NCBI GenBank assembly: GCA_013115135.1
Contig: JABANP010000375.1
Span: forward strand, 1 to 53,409
Length of the DNA stretch: 53,409 nucleotides
From: Perkinsus olseni
Lineage: Eukaryota > Perkinsozoa > Perkinsida > Perkinsidae
Direction: 5' to 3'
Part shown: piece after piece, positions 27,816-39,100 of the stretch
Numbering within the stretch: position 1 is the stretch's first letter
Layout of the letters: each line of letters begins with the position of its first letter
Position numbers and translations under genes: made by a program
Notes under the pieces: model-generated
The model's input: the letters and a program-made list of their open reading frames with translations, nothing else
Database searches by the model: none
Told to the model about the DNA's origin: nothing

Positions 27816-30093
27816 ATGAAGGCCTTGGTGAGAGAGAAAAGTCCTTCGGTGAAGCGAAGAGCACTTCTCTCGGTTTTTAACGACCCCGCGGAAGCAGCAA
27901 AGGCAGAGGTTGTTGCGAGGTGGGGGGATCGAACCAGAGACCTTCGGATTACGCTAGCACGCTCAGCTTCGTCAACCGGAAGGGTATCGAGCTTCTACGA
28001 GACTGGCTTCGAGAGCTTGCTGGTGAGAGGGACCCCGATATACCTTCAGTCGAAGCATGCATGTCCTCGTTGGACCAGCTGGAGATCACCGAAGACACTC
28101 TCAGGAGCACGGGCATTGGCCGAGTGAGTTGATGACCGGCTCTGTCAATTTTAATCGATGACCGGCACTTTCGCTGCGCCATTTTGATCGATTTCCCAGT
28201 GCAGGGGGTTCTCTGCAACCTTACTGGCTCACTGTGGAACGGGCCCCATCATTCAGAATATTTTTCATATTCTGTTGATGCATGAAGCTGAATGCTTGTG
28301 TACAGGTCGTAACGGTCGTAGTGAAGCGATTCACAATAGCCTCGGAGAGCGTGGCTTCGGCTGGGCGAGCGCTACTCGAGAAGTGGAAGGCAATCGTCAC
28401 TGAGTCGAGGAAGGCGGCCTTGGCAGGCAGTGGACAGGGGGTGCCGAGTGCGACTAACGCCCAAACGTGAGTCTGGTTTAATTTCGTGGCGCGCGAAGGT
28501 TATGGATTGCTCCTCAGGCCTTCGCCGCGAAGAGTTTCACCAGAGTAAGGCTAGGAAAAAAGGAGCATTCATGCCACGCTTCGCTCCGCTCAGTCCTCCG
28601 TCGGCAGAGTCATCTGAAGGGCCGAGGTTGGCTGATGCCCAGTCGCCGAAGCAGATGGCCGAGCCCGTCCGCGACGACCCTCCGAAGGGTGAAGTCCTCG
28701 AGGCCATGGTTTTCGATGATTTGGGATTGCGTCTTAGGAGGAGATGATGCTGACTTGGACTGTCTGATGGACTTGATGGGAGAGGAGGCGGGTGGGGGAG
28801 AGGGTGGACAGTCGACGCCGAAGCCAAGAGACCAGGGTGTTCTGTCGTAAGTCTGGTCGAGTGGTAGAGCGTCCTGTTGCCCGTCCGAAGGTCCGCGTTC
28901 GATCCCCGGGAGAGACGTTTTTAGACTTATGGCTCTTCCGGGGTCTGAGGACTTCGAAGACGAAGAAGAGGAGAAGCCTGATGCCACCTTGGACCTCTCT
29001 GCATCGGTCGAGAGTACACCTAAGATACGCTGGAAGGAGGACAGCGAGCTCGTCTCCATGGTCCTCTTCGAGAAGAATGAACCCCTTTGGGAGACTGTTG
29101 CGTAGAAAGACCATCGCTCCGCTGTCCCCAATCGAATTTTTTCAGGGCAATCGCGAACGCCCGAGGGAAACATGTTCGGTATGTTGAGCATGGACACACG
29201 TCGAAGTTCATGGAACAGAGGAAAAAGGAGGCTGCCATGGTAGGCCCGCCGAGGGGTCGTTCTTATCTCACTCGACCGTCGCTGCTCACACCTTGGGAGC
29301 GACGAGAAGAAGCCTCAAGAAGCCTGCGGTGACGCTGTGACGGCTAGTGTTATTTTTAACCATTCTTTCCTGCCTTGTGTCGCTGTCCCTTCCGACTGCA
29401 TAGTCGACAAGAAACAGCTCCAGATGAGGAGCTACGAGCGCCAAGACCTGGCGGACTTGCACGGGATACGTTCGGAAGAACTGTACCAACACGCTCGAGT
29501 TCCCAACTCACCGGCGGAGCCAGACACGAACGCTACGATTCTTGCCACGCTCAATGGGACTCGCGGGGATACCGTAGACATGCCGTTGAGGACGCAGCCG
29601 CAAGAGAAGCTATCGGAGAGTTCACCGAACTCGCCCTCAGGGACTCCACCGGGGTCGCCTTATGCCGGGGGTAAACGGCGAGGGGTCGGCGGAATTTCGA
29701 AGGTTGCGCTGATAAATGAAAGTATCTTTGTACGAGCTCGACCTGAGTGAGTCTTGCACGAGTAACCTTAAGATACCAATCGGTGTGAACTCATTAATCG
29801 AGACCCAATGAATTGCTGATGATTTGCTATTGGAAGCCGCTGCTGACTAAATCGCCCGCCTGCGACGTTTAGGGGAATTTCGTGGCGAGTGACGCTTTGT
29901 CAGGATACAACCACTCGGCAATGATCTACACGCCCTACTATGGATCTCATGGATACTCCCAGAATGAACTGGAAATTGCACAGCTACGGATGGCCTACCT
30001 TCAAGCTGACGGAAGATATGTAAGAGGCAGCACTCTCATCCGAAAGGTCCCGGGTTCGATCCTCGGTCAGGGTATTTTTCTCAGATGTCCTAA
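27816..30093 (+). CDS. PNUTS/PPP1R10-like protein phosphatase 1 regulator
   Basis: Exons include 27816-27919, 27967-28123, 28306-28466, about 28546-28730, about 28738-28846, 28925-29102, about 29152-29240, further exons to about 29747, 29890-30019 and 30085-30093. The N-terminal third is a TFIIS-N (LW) domain: LLRDWLRELAG, ITEDTLRSTGIGR and LLEKWKAIV. Then come an acidic linker, KIRWKEDSELVSMVLFEKNE (a PP1-docking RVxF variant, KIRW, in the family context WxxDxxLxxxxxFExxE), and VPNSPAEPD, like the conserved IPxSPxEP of PNUTS. PNUTS brings PP1 to RNA polymerase II at termination. There is no C-terminal zinc finger; the end is a GY-rich stretch. Three introns are tRNA-like. The link near 28731 needs a frame change (short intron starting GTCTTAG, or otherwise). 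Confidence 0.72.
27920..27966 (-). other. 47-nt intron that is an antisense tRNA 3' half
   Basis: Sense strand: starts GTGGGGGGATCGAACCAGAG, ends GCTAGCACGCTCAG; the junction AG|C restores EVVASFVNRKG. On minus it reads GAGCGTGCTAGCG, TAATCCGAAGG, TCTCTGGTTCGATCCCCCC: D-arm end, anticodon-like arm and T-arm. Essentially the whole intron is tRNA-derived. Confidence 0.75.
28847..28924 (+). other. 78-nt intron that is a near-complete sense tRNA-like sequence
   Basis: Starts GTAAGTCTGG and ends GAGACGTTTTTAG; frame TC|A joins QGVLS to LMALPGSEDF. Inside: GTCTGGTCGAGTGGTAGAGC (acceptor and D-arm), GTCCTGTTGCCCGTCCG, AAGGTCCGCGTTCGATCCCC and GGGAGAGAC. The acceptor ends pair at the tip (GTCT/AGAC) but mismatch inside, and the anticodon stem is poor, so it is a tRNA-like relic and not a working tRNA. 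Confidence 0.75.
30020..30084 (+). other. 65-nt intron carrying a sense tRNA-like sequence
   Basis: Starts GTAAGAGGCAGCACTCTCATC, ends TATTTTTCTCAG. AGGCAGC, CTCTCATCCGAAAGGTC and CCGGGTTCGATCCTCGG resemble the D-arm, anticodon region and T-arm of elongator tRNA-Met (CAT) with a deletion. It precedes a three-codon terminal exon (ATG TCC TAA). Confidence 0.65.
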
Positions 30094-30904
30094 CTTGACG
30101 AGTCGTGAGCACTGAGAAGGTGGGTGTGATTAAGTGAAAATCTCTTTTCACGTGTCTTCGAAAATTCGGTGTAGGTCATGCGTCAACCTTAGATACTTCG
30201 AGCGGGACACCAGCCGCTGCCCCTTTGTTGATAATGACCGCGCGCCGCTTTATTAGCGTATCTTTTTCTGTTATTATATTGTAAAGTTGATAACATCACG
30301 TCCGTCTTCTTTCTCATTACTATTCTGTTTCATTTCCATCATCCAAAATGACGGGTTTCGTTCAAGAGCGAACTAGTCGGGAATTTCCCTCGGCGGGGGG
30401 GGGGAGATTGGCCCAATCACGGATATCGTCATCATCGACTCGTTCACAATTATTACTTCCACTCTCGTCAATCGTCGAGGTTCTGAAAAGAGAATTCGAT
30501 GATGCTTCTATGAGGTCCCCCCAAATCATTAGTACGCTCGTTTAAGCGCGGCAATCCAGTCAGAGTCGAAAAACCCAATTTTTTCGAGGCATAGACGATT
30601 TTTTCGTTGAAGACAGCCTCCCGAAAAAAAGGACGGCCTTTCAGTTCTTCAACTAGTTCGTGAGGGGCCCGCTCCGGTCCGCTCGAAATTTCGTCTCATC
30701 GCTAGGGGCTCGATCTCAACATGGACTCGGAGCCACTTTCGAAGTTGCAATTTTTCGTGATTTTCTTCGGGACGATTTTTCCATTCGCGAGAGTTCTCTT
30801 GAAGGGAAAAGGTTCTGCGGATCCTTCCATGGGAACTGTTCTTGCGGGGTGATATTATTGAAATCTTGACGCTTGCGGCATACCAGAATTTCACCATCTC
30901 CTGA
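30094..30904. other. Intergenic region
   Basis: AT-biased with no coding frame I can assign. CAACCTTAGATAC (30183) and GCGTATCTTTTTCTG (30256) are variants of the intron motif. A G9 run sits near 30396. Confidence 0.3.
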
Positions 30905-33900
30905 ATGGCCGAAAATTCGACGAGTGCGAGCGTGATGGACGGTGCTGGTCATGATGATACCATCACTGTCGTTGTTCCGGCGGAGGAGGTATCTTCCGAC
31001 ATGCATGCTCATGACGGTAAGGGTCGCTCGCTCCACCGCTCGGGTTGTGATCTTTGCTCTCATACTCTCATGAAGCGCCGCCCTCTCGCAAAAATGATCA
31101 ACGGAAGCACTCCCACTGGTGTTTCCAACCTTCTTTGATGATCTTCATTTTTCAGGCGACGACGCTGAGTTCCACCGAGACGAGAGCATCGTCATAGACA
31201 CCGCAGCTACGGACGATGGCCTGATATTCTCTCCAAATACAGGTGAATTCCTCCGCTCGAAACTTGTCTATTTCCATTCCTCATGTCAAAATTCTTCTCC
31301 ATGCAGTTTCATCAGAATGTTTACTTCCAGCGACAGAGATTTCATCTCGTTTTGTGTGAGAAAGCTATCAGCCTGCGTGTGCGTGAGTTTTGAGTCCAAC
31401 GCCGAAACCGACTTAGTCCGACAAGCACCGCTGTATCTAGTTTCAAGAGGGATGAGTTTCGGCATGCGTCAGCATTTTTAAGTAGGTCTTGATACCCTCC
31501 CAGAGGCCCTTCCAGTCGTGTCGAATGCCGTTCATCCGCCAGTCTTCACGGCTTCAAAGCGCCCGAGAGAAGAGAGAGGTCGGGCTGATGATGGTAGGTT
31601 CACGAAACAGCCGTTCAGCAGCCAGCTTGAGGGAGAAATATTTGTTTTTTTTTCGACGCAAGTGTCAATTTCTTCTTCGAGTCGTCCCGAAAGAAATTTT
31701 CTTTGGCAGAAATTTGTCGAGGTCCCGAACGGATCGATAATCACTGAGCTCACCGTCAGGATTTAGTTCGTATTGGATTTCTCATGTGCAGTCACCTCGA
31801 TACCACATTTTCACCACATCCTGAGGGCGCATTTTGGGTTGCGCAACTATCATTCTCAGATGGGGTCGCATCGAAGAGACCGAGAATGGAGTTCTCAGCG
31901 GGCCAGGGCGATTACGACGATACTATCTTTACCGATTTCATAAACAACCCGGCGATTAACGACCACATGATTGCCTCAACTTCGACCACCTTCCCTCCGA
32001 TCGCCGCCGAGGACTCGCCACCGGTAAGAGCATATCAACGCCTTCGGCGGTCCGAAAGTGACCACTTGTTACTGGTGTGTTCACCTTAAAGCCACCACTG
32101 CCGACCCGAGCACTGCTCAGTTTCCGAATCGATGTGGAATGATCGTCACATGGTAAAGGCGAAAAAGGCTCTCGTTCCCAGTAGTTTTCTTGCGGCCTGA
32201 CAGGCTTCAGTTTCAACGTGATCTCGTTATTTACTATCGTCATTATTATCAGGACCCGTCGCTGCTGCCCCCTCCCGTCTTCCGAAGTAAACGCTCCATT
32301 TTCGAGCATGGGAATTACGATCGATACTACAACTATCGCCACGAAACTCGGGTGGGATATTTTTCGGTGGCATCACAAAGAGCATTGTTCATGTTGTTTA
32401 GGCGTTCGTAGATTCCCGTTTGAGTGCGATAGTGCAATACTTGGGCGGAGATCAGCTTGACTTCTTTCATGACAAGATCGTGCTTGACATAGGGTAACAA
32501 GATACTTTAATTTTTTCTCATTGTTCTTGGGAGTTTGCGCATTGAAAATTTTCGACTTATTTCCTTTTTTTTGATATTTTGTCTGTTTCGGAGAGAAATT
32601 TTTCCCATGGAAAATGGTATTAAATCACCTAAAATTTACGGAAAAAATTATTGGCAATCCCTTTTTTGCAATTTTATGATCTCTCTCCCTAAGCTGAACT
32701 CTTCTGCCCTTCTCACCCCTCCCTCAGACGTCGACCACGTGTCTGCTGTCCCGCGCCTGATCGACCTATGATTCTCAAGTTTTGGATACCGTCTTTTTCG
32801 CAATTCCCATCACAACAGTCCTATGGTGACCACAACTTTCCCTTGTCATTTCAGATGCAACATCGGTTTCGTTACTTTCTATTGGAGAGAAATACGGCAC
32901 GGTTTCTTGGAGGAGAAATCGATTAGCTGGGGATAGAACCCTGGCTTGTCGGCGAATCTGGTTGGATATCGGGCGTGCGCTAAGTTGGATTCGGGCACGA
33001 AACGCATGAATGGTGCGGAGGTAGGAATCCTTCGGAAGCTCCAGGCACGGCTTCGCAACGTCTTACAGGAGCTAATGGTGCCCTTCGGCACTGATTTTTT
33101 TTTCTTTCTCAAAATAATCCCTTGATGTTGGGGGACTAGAGATGAGATGACTGTGTGGTCAACACGCGAGTAGCTATCCCACTACAGTCACGCTCAACCT
33201 CTGGTCTGTATTGCCAAACTCAGGCCCCGGTTTTCGGGCCGCGGGTTTGAGGTTTGGTCAATACCTCTCCCATCCCCAGCGTCTATGGGATTTCTACGTG
33301 GCGTACATCCTGGGCGCTAGACGAGTGGTCGGCGTCGATATCGATCATACTCTCATCGACCAGGCGCTGCGGCAACTGCGAAAATACAAGCATGATGGTT
33401 TCCCTTTGAATGAGGTCAGGCGCTGTGCCGCAGTCGGCTGGGGGGAATCTTAGATTCCGCATTTTCGGCACGGTTGCTTTTCGACCGCGAATTTTAACAT
33501 CGCTCGGATATCGAAGAAATCTTATGCTGCCAGATTTATCTTGTCGACCTTTTTATCATACCTGAAATAAAAGATACTCTCACCAAAGCCCACGTCAGGC
33601 AAGGTCCCCTTCACACTCGGACTCAGGATGATGATCGCTTTTTCTCTGGTCCAGTACGGTTACCATATCTTTATACCGAGAGCATCCGAGTTATTCTCTC
33701 CTTCCCGATTCAGGTGCCCACATCCTCGTTATCAGCCCATAAGTCAACATCGATCGGCCGGCGACGGGCCGCCGCGCTCGAACCCACCTTCCCTATCGCA
33801 CTCACCAGGAGAGCGGGAGTGCCTCCCATCACTAGTAAAGTCCTCTCTATCGCTGAGCAGCATGTTGAGAATTTTGTCAAGCCATTGTAAGCTTTGAAGG

Positions 33901-35851
33901 AAATCGATCACCTGGGCGCGCGCTAATGTCCGTGCCCAACTTTTCAGTGGACGAGAGAAAGTTGAACATATTAGCGATCGATTTCCGTTTAATATCGAGT
34001 TTCGGAGCGAAGACGTCTCGAGGGACACGGTCGATATCGATGTTAATGACGGATCAACAATTACCGTGGCATCGCCCTGCACCCACGAGAAGGGAAAGTA
34101 AGCACGCTGATCGATAATTAAAGGGCGCGCGGGAAAATTCTGCCGGGGGTAATACTGTATGTAGAATTGTCTGTGTGTGTGGATAGAAGAATTCTATATG
34201 GAAATATTTTGTCCTTTTTTTACCTGAGCTGGGAAAAGCGGGAAATTTTACCCTTTTTTGGTGAGCAAAAATTCGGGCAGAATTTTTTTTATCGAATAGT
34301 TATTTCCGAAGGACATTTTCGAAGAAGGATGGGAAAAATTTCTTCGGTTTCCAGGTGTAGCTTTCGGGTGCAGCTGGCTCACATCTCGACGCTCCCCTTC
34401 GTTTCTCAGGTACGACGTGATCTTCCTGTTATCCGTTATCAAATGGATTCACTACCATCACGGAGACGAAGGCGTTAAACACGTTTTCTCGAAGATTTAC
34501 GGCTTGCTCAAGTGAGGATGCTCCCGAGGTCTGCTGCGGGCTTTGAGAGTTCAGAATTTTCTGCAATTTTTTGTGAGGAAAAATAACGGTTTTCTTCTAG
34601 TGGCGGCCTTTGTGCGGAGCTCGACGTCTCTTCAGTATCTTACGGTTTCGTCCTTCCTGCTCAGAATACGCGTATCTTTGATGTGTGTATCTTGCATGCT
34701 TGACCTCGCTGCTCAGGCCTGGTGGACTGTTCATCTTCGAGCCACAGGACTGGAAATCTTACAGGAAGAAGCGCAATTTGACGAAGGAGATACGGTAAGG
34801 GTTATTTCGTTGAGCGGTTGACATAGCGTTTGTAGCATAAAATTGAGTTCGAGGTTCGTGTTGGACTGCCTGATTAGTGAGCGAGGAAGAGGCTCGTTAA
34901 TCATGAAATCGTGAGGCAAGTTTTTGGATTATTGATGAAATGAGAAATTCACCATGAGTGTCGATAAGAACTGCTTATCGAAACTGCATGGTAAAAATGA
35001 GTGAAATTTCGTCGCGCGCCCAGATATTCACAATCGATCAGCCGTTTCGCGTGTAAAATAGATATATGATTAGTTTGAGTGTACTGAGTCCACGGGTGTT
35101 CGATATTAATTCATACGTAGATTAATAGCGAAAAACTGATAAAATTTCTGTTTTGCTTATCGAAAATGCACTATATGTTGTGCATCGATCACTGTGGCGC
35201 GCGCGATTTTCTTTTGCATCAGCGGTATACAAACAGGAAGACTTTTCCCCCTCACCACGTCTTTGGTGGTAGTGCTAGTTCAAGCGCTTACAACATCCAT
35301 TCAAAAATGTCCGTAATCGGGATTTTCCCTTTCTTCATTCATCGTTTTTCAGAGCCAACTTCAACTCGATCAAACTAAGACCAACACAATTTGTAGAGTA
35401 TCTCGAGAAGGAAGTTGGTTTCGTCCTCGAGTGTACGCTAAAGCCCAGCCCCGGTAAGAAGCGTTCGATTTATACGTTGCGAGGCAGGCGCTCCTTTCAT
35501 CAGCGACGGCGACGTGCGACGTCCGAGGTTTCGATCGACCGATTCATCTGCTGCGGAAACCGGGTGGCGGCGCTAAGGGGAAACAGAGGCCGGCGGCGGA
35601 GGTACGGAAAGTTGAACCTGACAGATATCTCCATCCGACTTTATTTTCTGAGAAAAATAACGGCTGAGGTTAAGGCTGGTGTTGAGTTGAAATCGGAGGA
35701 ACTGAGATTCGCCACGAGTATCGATTTTTTGGCTCCCTCTCGCTCCAGCAGGCATATAGATTTAGGATTCACCTTGCCCAGCAAGTTTGAGTATCAGGTT
35801 TCACCGTCCGAAAACCCGGCCCAGGTGCCCGTTTTTCAGCGGTCACGCTGA
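30905..35851 (+). CDS. Bin3/MePCE-type RNA methyltransferase (gamma-phosphate capping)
   Basis: Exons: 30905-31016, 31156-31242, 31860-32023, 32253-32351, 32402-32493, 32855 to about 32890, 33280-33414, 33714-33886, 33948-34097, 34410-34511, 34717-34794 and 35353-35851. All phases I could check agree, ending in frame. After a disordered acidic N-terminus come IFEHGNYDRYYNYR (the family's YGNYxxYYxYR), KIVLDIGCNIGFVT (SAM motif I, split by an intron), GARRVVGVDIDHTLI, RFPFNIEFRSEDV, YDVIFLLSVIKWIHYHHGDE (the family VxKWIHLNxGDxG signature), KPGGLFIFEPQDWKSYRKK and KLRPTQFVEYLEKEVGF. MePCE methylates the 5' gamma-phosphate of 7SK and U6 RNA. The last exon runs about 120 residues beyond the normal end (RSIYTLRG), which is unusual. 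The junction between exons 6 and 7 is the least certain. Confidence 0.9.
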
Positions 35852-36175
35852 GATAACGGCTGGCTTCTTGTGACCGGCTTCGCGTCATCGACGATTCAGC
35901 TTTAAGTTCAGCAAAGCTTTTCATCGGCGTGCGCGAGTTTTAGTCCAACGCTCACGGTTTTAGCCTTAGTTAGACTCCTCGAAGCCGATAAGTTCCTGCA
36001 GTTGGGAGCTCTCTGTGGGCGATGAGACAGGACTCTCATCGGAGCCGGATAAGATCAGCGACATGAACTGGTTCCTACGATGAACACTATGACGACGGCA
36101 TCAGACGAATAACCTGTGCAGCTCTGGTATGCAATCTTTGAAATTTCGACGGTCAATTCCTCGCCTTTGCTCCTC
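35852..36175. other. Region between MePCE and the hydrolase locus
   Basis: GTGCGCGAGTTTTAGTCCAACGC near 35930 echoes GTGCGTGAGTTTTGAGTCCAACGC near 31380 in a MePCE intron, a small dispersed repeat. No coding frame recognised. Confidence 0.3.
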
Positions 36176-39100
36176 TTCCGAGACCAAACTGCCAGCCCTT
36201 TATAGTTTACTTCTCTATATCCTTGCTGATGGCCTCATCTTCTCTTACTACTTGTTCTTTGCGAAGTACCAATCGACAGCATCGAAGGGTAAGTGCTGAG
36301 TATTCAATCTTTACTGGAAACCAAGAAAGATGTTTCCACCTCGACAAAGTAAGATGTAGTGGAAAGCGTTGTTTATTACGAGAAGACTAGTGAGCGTACC
36401 CCGGAAAGGAATACAAGAGTGTCGACAAATCTTCCACGCAAACTTTGCTGTTATCCCAACTACTTGGGAGCCTAGTACTACTTCGTCGTTCTGTTCTACA
36501 GTGCTGAAGCTGGACTTTTTACCGTAAAGATGCCTGTGATTTCGAAAACGGTATTGGAAGACACATGTTGGTTAGTAACCAGTCCTTGAAGGAATATCTG
36601 CTCTTATTTGTTTGTAATTTTGACGTGGGACCACGTCACGTGGTCCTTCTCTTTCCTCTCGTGCCGAACCCATCTCGTAAAAGATTTCCTTTCCTTTCTG
36701 GAGACGAATTCGCATTCATCCCGGTCATTGTAGTTTACACGCAACCAGCAATTGAACGCTCGTCAAAATGCACGTACTACCCCCAACTCAATACAGTGCC
36801 ATTGCTTCACTCGACAGTAACTGAAGAATCTCTGGGAAATGTTCGATCGACTTTCCGAGTATCTTTTTCAGTCTCACAAGGGCCAATCCTGCCTAAGGTC
36901 CTCCACGGCAGCTTGGATGAGTTCTAAGATGTCAGAGGCTGTCCTGTCGAGTACAGAGGGCAATGACATGGCCTTCTGTTCCTCTCAATCACGAACGGAG
37001 TGCCCAACTCTGGGTGAGCGCACCTCTGGGTTCAACTTCTCCTACGATATTATCGTTGAATTGCCCGGAAAGGACTTTTGTGCCTCAGCAGTGAGCGCTA
37101 ACAATTTCTAATAGGTTTGAGTTCCTTTGCCAAATTTCCTGCTCTGTAACATTCTCAACTAGGGCCACCCGAAGTTGGGAAGCGACGAGAAAAATGATTC
37201 CGCTTTGTCAAGCGGCGCTTTGAACATTTGATATCACATCAACGGATTTCGAAATCGTTTAGAAGTGGTGCTGCCCGAAATTGAGTCAGTAAGCCTCGGG
37301 AAGGTAAAATGCTCTGAACTCCGAAAGAAATATCCTCTTTCGGTTATCATATTTTTCGGTTCAGCGGTCAATTTTACGATAAAACCCTCTTGTCGGTGGG
37401 CGACATCGAGGATCTGAACGCTGTGTGCGCGTGGTCAAAGAACACTTGCCCGGCGGAAAGATCTTTCTGCTCGGATTCAGCACGGGTGTGAGTTGGATGA
37501 GTCATCAATGATGTCATCATTAAGCGATGGCGGGATAGCTGGTTCGAAGTGAATTTTCGCTTTTACTTCATCGCCCATTGGGGGTTTCTGGCTTGTGTAG
37601 CCATGCGGATTGCAGCTGACTCTATTGTAGACAATGCGTTCGTTGAACGAACTTCGTTCCACCTCTGGGAGTCCGAGGCTGGAAAGTGCCCTCAACTGGA
37701 AATATAAGTATTTGACTCCCGAAATCGATTAGCCGTTTTTCATATGTTTTCTAACAGAAGTGAATCTTCTCTAGGTGCATTCCTTGCGCCGTCTGCGCAC
37801 CTGTCATGGCCAGCACGCTCTCAGAGGTCTTCGATCTCTACTGGCGGGGTCGTCTCCGTCGCCTGTCTCGATGATCCGAGATCTGGCGCTAAACTTGACT
37901 TCAGCGAGGAACAGGTGACGAGGATCTTCGCGCTGAAAGGCGTCGAGACCTGTGAATGAATTTCATTCCGGTATCTTCTCGTGGTACACCCCGTGTCAGA
38001 TCGGAGCTTTCAACAAAACTGGGTGAATGCGTGGCGAAATTCTGGCCGCTCGTTGAAGTGGCGATTGACAGAAGAGAGACGGGTCGGTCATTAACAGTCA
38101 CAGAGATCGATGAGGGCGCGAAAGGTAAGCCAGGGCGTGGGAATGTGCGATCTGTCCTCGGGTTCGGGATAGCTACGAACTGTTCCAGAGGTGGAATCTT
38201 GAGACTGGTTACGCCTTTTCTTCCGGAAATAGTGCGCTTGGCGGATTGAGCGATGCTCTAGAGAAGTCGCTTCGCGTCCAGTTCGAAGTACAATCGAGGA
38301 TTCGAACTCGTGTGCATCGATGTCACCCTGTTCAGCCCCAGCCTGTCGGTGGCGCTTGGGTAGGGGTTTACTACGGCAGCTTCTGGCCGCCTGCCCCGGG
38401 AAAGAAGAGAGATCTCCTCGCCTATGGCCCACAGCATATACCTCTACTTCTGGTAAAGATGCTATTGCAGAGGTGTGTCGCCGGTCATCGGTAGCGGAGG
38501 AAGCTCGGTTTTCCTGCAGCCGTGTAAATCATTTCACAATCATTTTACTAAATGGTGTCTCCGGTGCTTTCGAAGTCTCTCGCAGCTCATTTCAAGGTTT
38601 GATTTCGCTCGCATCCGTATGTGCTGCTTAACGTCGGTGATCGACTGCACTTTCCACTGCGCGCCGAAAAACACCACGCTCCGCTGCGCTGGGATGGCTA
38701 CCCGAAAAGCTGAGCGTTACTGGTCTAGAAATGCCAAATGTTGTCGTCGGTCGGAGTTAGACCGCCCACTTCCTATATCTATCATTCCTGGTGACTTCGC
38801 GCCACACTTCATAGCGGCGGTTCAGGGCGGCGGCGTCGCGGAAAAGGGGTTCGTCTAACTTCTTCGAAGAACGAGGTCGTTTAGATCTCAGTCGTCAGCT
38901 AGCGCGTCGGCGAGTCGCTGACCAGTGGGGACAGCGCGAGTCAGCTGACACCTCAAGGTCAACGCTGATTCGCTTCTGCGAGTGGATCTACGCGGAGTTC
39001 TCCGGTGAACTTTCAGGCCCACTTCTCGATGAGTTTTACGCGAAAAGCCAGAACTGCTAGCCGGATCGACCGGTGCGCTTTCCTCGATGACGCTAGTCTT

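Noticed and set aside
28847..28924. Functional tRNA-Gly gene
   Set aside because: Interior acceptor pairs and the anticodon stem mismatch; it behaves as an intron in frame.
29011..29030. Intron motif CCTAAGATACGC on plus strand
   Set aside because: It lies within the conserved coding sequence for TPKIRWKED of PNUTS, so this match is coincidental.
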